Below are positions 60,735 to 64,000 of a DNA stretch of 64,000 nucleotides, one piece after another (position 1 is the stretch's first letter; each line of letters starts with the position of its first letter). Source of the DNA: Nitzschia sp. DOCU1 (taxonomy: Eukaryota > Bacillariophyta > Bacillariophyceae > Bacillariales > Bacillariaceae). The stretch is taken from the NCBI GenBank assembly GCA_951394045.1, contig OX595985.1, positions 4,278,001 to 4,342,000 on the forward strand, given 5' to 3'. Below the pieces are notes generated by a model, which ran no database searches, had not been told where the DNA came from, and worked only from the letters and a program-made list of their open reading frames with translations. Both the position numbers and the translations under genes were made by a program.

Positions 60735-61226
60735 GTAGATTGTTTTTGGAAATTGTGAGACTATTTTAAAGTTAGATCTATCGTTGTATCGACTCCATCT
60801 CCCCATCTGATCGTGATCACGACTATATATCTTAGTAGACAAGATAGTTGTCAAGAAGGTAAGACATGCCCGTCCCTAACTAGCAGTGTTGTGTTTCTGC
60901 GTGACTGCTCTAGTTAGTGATGCCAAGCATCCTATGACCTTCTAACACCTATAGCATGACCCTAGGTCCTGACGCCTAGCGTCAAGACTAGCATCAAGAT
61001 AGACATAGTCGTCGCCTCGCTCCGACCATATATGTGTGTCGCACTTTCTGAGCGCAAGCGTGCCATCCGGCATGCTCGAAGACGTCACGTGGCCTCTGTG
61101 TCCGTCCGTCGGCAGTATATATTTGTACGTACGTATGTTAGGTTAGATGCTATGCGTTATAGCTAGTCCTGTTAGTCTACATTAGTCCTGTTAGTCCTGT
61201 CACGCCGTTTCAGGCATTATCGTGCA

Positions 61227-61474
61227 CTCGCCCCCCTGATCGAAGCCGTTGATCCTACGACTTATACGGGACGATCTGTCTTATGTTAAGTCTCTCGATA
61301 ATGTTACCAAAGCGTAGTGTGACCGTGCCATTTGCATGTACTCGTTCGATAGTACAAGGACCCTCACGTTTGGGTTCTACCTTGTTTGGATCAGCTACTA
61401 GCTTCAGCACGCGGTCGCCCACTGCGTAGTCGTGTTCGACGCGTCGTTCATTTTCTCTTTTGTTGTTTTCGCCC
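61227..61474 (-). pseudogene. Pol 3' end belonging to LTR C'
   Basis: These 248 bp repeat 61846-62093 with modest divergence. They encode the last about 70 residues of gypsy C Pol (KREGPCTIERVHANGTVTLRF and the end IVPYKS region). It breaks off at 61474, where the second LTR begins after 11 unexplained bases (CCTATCCCGGG region). Confidence 0.75.
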
Positions 61475-61485
61475 TATCCCGGGGG

Positions 61486-61845
61486 TGACGAAATAAAAGT
61501 AGAAGACAATAGTAATTGTGAGACCTATGTTACATCTATTCGCATTCATTCCAACAACAAGATTGACAAGACAAAAGATTTTCGTCTTTCAAATATTTGC
61601 GACCGATCGTTCATTTTGTGAACGTCTTTCCCCGCGCGTAAATAACGCGCATATATTCTATTCATTCGGATATGTCGATTCCTCGTATCGTCGCCTTCTA
61701 ACTAGGCGTCCCTAGTCTTGGCTAGCTACGACTCCTCGTCGCCCATGGTCTGAATTATTTCCTTGCTCTAATTACATCTCCTTTATTAGGCGATGAATAT
61801 TTACTACTTAGATTGTAGGCATCAGGCATTATCGTGCCTACTGCA
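61486..61845 (-). repeat. 3' LTR of the main gypsy C unit
   Basis: This is an LTR of about 360 bp on the minus strand, starting TGCAGTAGGCACG and ending TTCGTCA. It differs from LTR C' except at the Pol-proximal end. On the minus strand CAGGGGGGCGAG precedes it as polypurine tract. No second copy is in the window, so its left end is inferred from the TG dinucleotide. Confidence 0.55.
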
Positions 61846-61873
61846 CTCGCCCCCCTGATCGAAGCCGTTAATC

Positions 61874-62880
61874 CTACGACTTATACGGGACGATCTGTCT
61901 TATGTTAAGTCTCTCGATAATGTTACCGAAGCGTAGTGTGACCGTACCATTCGCATGTACTCGTTCAATAGTACAAGGACCCTCACGTTTGGGTTCTACC
62001 TTGTTTGGGTCAGCTACTAGCTTCAGCACGCGGTCGCCCATTGCGTAGTCGTGTTCGACGCGTCGTTCATTTTCTCTTTTATTGTTTTCAGCAATTCGTC
62101 GCTGCTTTTGTTCCTCGATCATCTGCCAATCCGCTTGATGTTGGATCGGAAAGATCATGTCTCGGCCGAACACCAATTGTCCTGGTGTCGCCTTGAGTGT
62201 CGTGTGATAAGTACTCCGAATCCCGAAGCATACGGCGCTCACCAGTCCGGCGAACGGTTCGTCATCATCGACGTTGTCGAAGTTGAAGGTGCGAATCATG
62301 TTCCCGATAGTACCATGTACTCTCTCGTGAATGGCGTTCGACTGGGGATTTCGCTTTGATGAAGGCTTCGCCTTGATCGCGTATTCGTTCTTAAACCCTT
62401 GAAATTCTGCCTTGAACTCGGGGCCTGCATCATATGTGATGAGCTCCGGCCAAGGGTATCGCGAGAGCCATTGCTTTTCTACCATGTTCGCGATGTTGTC
62501 GGCTTGTTTGTTCTTGATTTCTGTCATCTCGAACCATCCTGTTGCAGGATCAATAAACGTTGGTGCCATGAATTCAAGCGGTTTATTTCCTTTTCGTCTG
62601 ATCTTATAGGGTCCAATCGTGTCGACACACAAATGTTCCCATGGTTGGACCTCTGCGAGCTTCTCTGGAAGCTTCCCGTACTTAAGCCTTTTCGTTTTAC
62701 CCTTTTGACATGGGTCGCAACGTTGAACTACTTTCTTAACGTCGGCTTTAATACCTGGCCAATAGAGATGCTGGGCAATTGTTTCTGCCGTTCGCAATTC
62801 TCCTGGGTGCATTAAGTATTCGTGGTACCAATTGATGACATGGTTCCGTAGTATACACGGAATGTAAATCTTTTATCTTT
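61874..62880 (-). pseudogene. Gypsy C integrase
   Basis: The 61874-62812 frame covers MHPGELRTAETIAQHLYWPG and CDPCQKGK zinc ligands, catalytic Asp in CVDTIGPYK, Asp in TYDAGPEFKAEF and Glu in NAIHERVHGT. The SH3-like tail has GDRVLKLVADPN and ends IVPYKS. The first zinc ligand lies upstream in another frame, so a small indel at about 62870 breaks the domain. The order and spacing equal those of gypsy A and B integrase. Confidence 0.85.
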
Positions 62881-63440
62881 GTAGCAAATAAGCTGTTCGC
62901 CCCCACGGAATATCTTCCGTGTGACGTCCGGGTGAGATTCCGTGAGCTGTTGCATTTGCAAATCCCGTTGTTGATACTCAGCAATGACGCGAAAGCTCAA
63001 AGGGAAGAGGTCGGCTGGAAGCCTATCTCCCGCGAAGAGCTCGTGCGCTTGTTCTCACGTCGGCGCACTGACCGGAACAACTGGAGTATCAGAACGAGGA
63101 TAGCGGCTAAGCACGTCTGCAACGACGTTGTTGACGCCTTTGATGTACTCGATGTTGGCACCATATTCTTCAATTAGTAGACGCCAGCGTAACACGCGAT
63201 CCGTCTTGAGATCGTTAAACAGTAAATTCTTGTGATCTGTATAGATCGTTATCTTTTGTCCAAGAAGAATAGTACGGAACTCTTTCAGAGTCTCGACAAT
63301 TGAAAGCAGTTCTCGCTCTGTTGTCGTGTAGCGCGTCTGCGCGTCGGTCAGTTTTCTGCTGTAGAACCCTAACGGACGTCCGTCCTGCGTGATGACGCCC
63401 CCTAGCTGGTACTTAGAAGCGTCCGTGTAGATAACGTGCA
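62881..63440 (-). pseudogene. Gypsy C RNase H and linker
   Basis: RNase H begins abruptly at 63440 with HVIYTDASKYQLGG and includes TTERELLSIVETL, YTDHKNLLFN and VVADVLSRYP. A TGA at about 63053 (after SAPT, where CGA/Arg is plausible) interrupts the linker, which continues EQAHELFAGDRLPAD to the integrase. The RT that should precede it is absent. Confidence 0.8.
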
Positions 63441-63959
63441 CAGTTGTTCTAGGTTAGCTTTTTCATAGTGCGCGTCCAAAATCTCAGTGGTGTGCTTGGC
63501 TAATTCGGCGGTAGACTCCGCCTCTTGTGAGAGGTTGTATACTTCCATAGCCCTGCTACGGTCGCGTAGCGCTCCGAACTCTCGCATGGGTACTTCTATT
63601 CCATCCCATTTGAGGGTGAGGCTACTATTTAGTATATCTAAGCCCATGTATTGTTGTATGTCCTTACCGAGTATAATATCGTAGTTCTCTCGTTTGGACT
63701 TAGACTGGGTGTCCACGTGGCACTCCCATTCTATTTGCTTCTGTCTTGTGAAGTCTGCGAATATCAGTGGTATCTTTGCCTTCTTTGTGGTGCAGAATGT
63801 ACCACCCTTTGTCGTCCACTGTCCGGTGCGATCCTTCCAGGTTTTGCGCCGAGCTGTGAAGTCATTTAGGATGATGGTTCCTGTGCAACCACTGTCAACA
63901 AGCCCACGTAACACCATTGGCGCGCCTCCTGGTACCGTAGACGGGACCAGGATTAGCAC
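63433..63959 (-). pseudogene. Gypsy C protease (fused to RNase H by RT deletion)
   Basis: The frame from 63959 has LRGLVDSGCTGTIIL as protease active site, YDIILGKDIQQYMGLD as protease end and ILDAHYEKANLEQ, the segment that normally leads into the RT. There it joins RNase H sequence at about 63435-63440, so about 1 kb of RT is missing. The upstream part runs to the window end; gag is not visible. Confidence 0.8.
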
Positions 63960-64000
63960 CTCTGGCGAACGCTGCGTTTTCTGTCGCTTCTTGGGCCTAT

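Larger units (their letters stand above)
54995..61226 (-). repeat. LTR C' of a gypsy C element, interrupted by B3
   Basis: The pieces 54995-55019 and 60739-61226 make an LTR of about 510 bp with ends TGCACTAGG... and ...TCGTGCA. It is followed on the right by a G-rich tract and a Pol 3' end. Gypsy B3 sits inside with the 4-bp duplication GTAG. The part at 61160-61204 holds repeated TTAGTCCTG units. Confidence 0.65.
54995..64000 (-). mobile_element. Gypsy C array, inserted in B2 and carrying B3
   Basis: From the left: an LTR (C', 54995-61226, split by B3), a short Pol 3' end (61227-61474), a second different LTR (61486-61845), then Pol RNase H and integrase and a protease that runs out of the window. 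All are on the minus strand. The RT domain is missing. The GATG before 54995 fits a target duplication inside B2 gag; its partner would be beyond 64000. Confidence 0.7.

Noticed and set aside
1..64000. CRISPR arrays, rRNA, or bacterial operon structure
   Set aside because: No regularly spaced repeats, rRNA cores or ribosome-binding patterns. All coding matches are eukaryotic retroelements or transposons.

Overview
The window looks like nuclear DNA of a photosynthetic stramenopile, most likely a diatom. The evidence is indirect. It is packed with Ty1/copia, Ty3/gypsy, DIRS/Ngaro-like, Crypton-like and APE-LINE elements whose protein signatures resemble those I know from diatom and oomycete genomes. 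I found no host gene, tRNA, rRNA or CRISPR array. The whole window reads as a nested transposon cluster.

Left block (1-5804): the end of a copia pol, then a DIRS/Ngaro-like element on the minus strand (Gag 5370-3331, RT-RNase H 3286-1310, tyrosine recombinase 1673-459).

Central nest (5805-39474): a gypsy element D (LTRs 5805-5999 and 39284-39474, 5-bp target duplication GTCAG) has been opened three times. A gypsy A array (6323-26533) sits in its integrase. A copia element F with identical 210-bp LTRs (26953-33316) sits further up the integrase. A 2.1-kb DNA element with terminal inverted repeats and an unrecognised protein (36227-38329) sits in its gag. Gypsy A is itself split by a LINE (9651-24088, 16-bp target duplication). 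The LINE is split by gypsy B (12272-18509), and gypsy B is split by a 543-bp miniature LTR element, or TRIM (15672-16214). That is five levels deep. Removing the copia, the 2.1-kb element or the TRIM restores the reading frame of its host exactly.

Right block: gypsy E (about 39480-46137, decayed) carries a Crypton-like tyrosine-recombinase element (40519-43590) in its gag. Decayed copia elements G (plus strand) and H and I (minus strand) follow. At 53240 a B-family gypsy (B2) begins. It is cut in gag by gypsy C, which runs off the window end, and the LTR of C carries the youngest B copy, B3 (55020-60734), with an intact 1123-residue Pol.

The most unusual shared signals are these. (1) A short perfect palindrome, usually AGTGNNNNCACT, lies directly after the 5' LTR in several gypsy families and in the TRIM, where a tRNA primer-binding site would be expected. 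(2) Gag and pol are in one frame, separated by a single TGA followed by CGG or AGG, in three gypsy families. (3) The 2.1-kb inverted-repeat element encodes a protein I cannot place. (4) The Crypton-like element has inverted termini and a 6-bp target duplication. (5) A 66-bp stretch with intron signals interrupts the RT of copia H. LTR boundaries, target duplications and frames were read by eye; no database search was possible.
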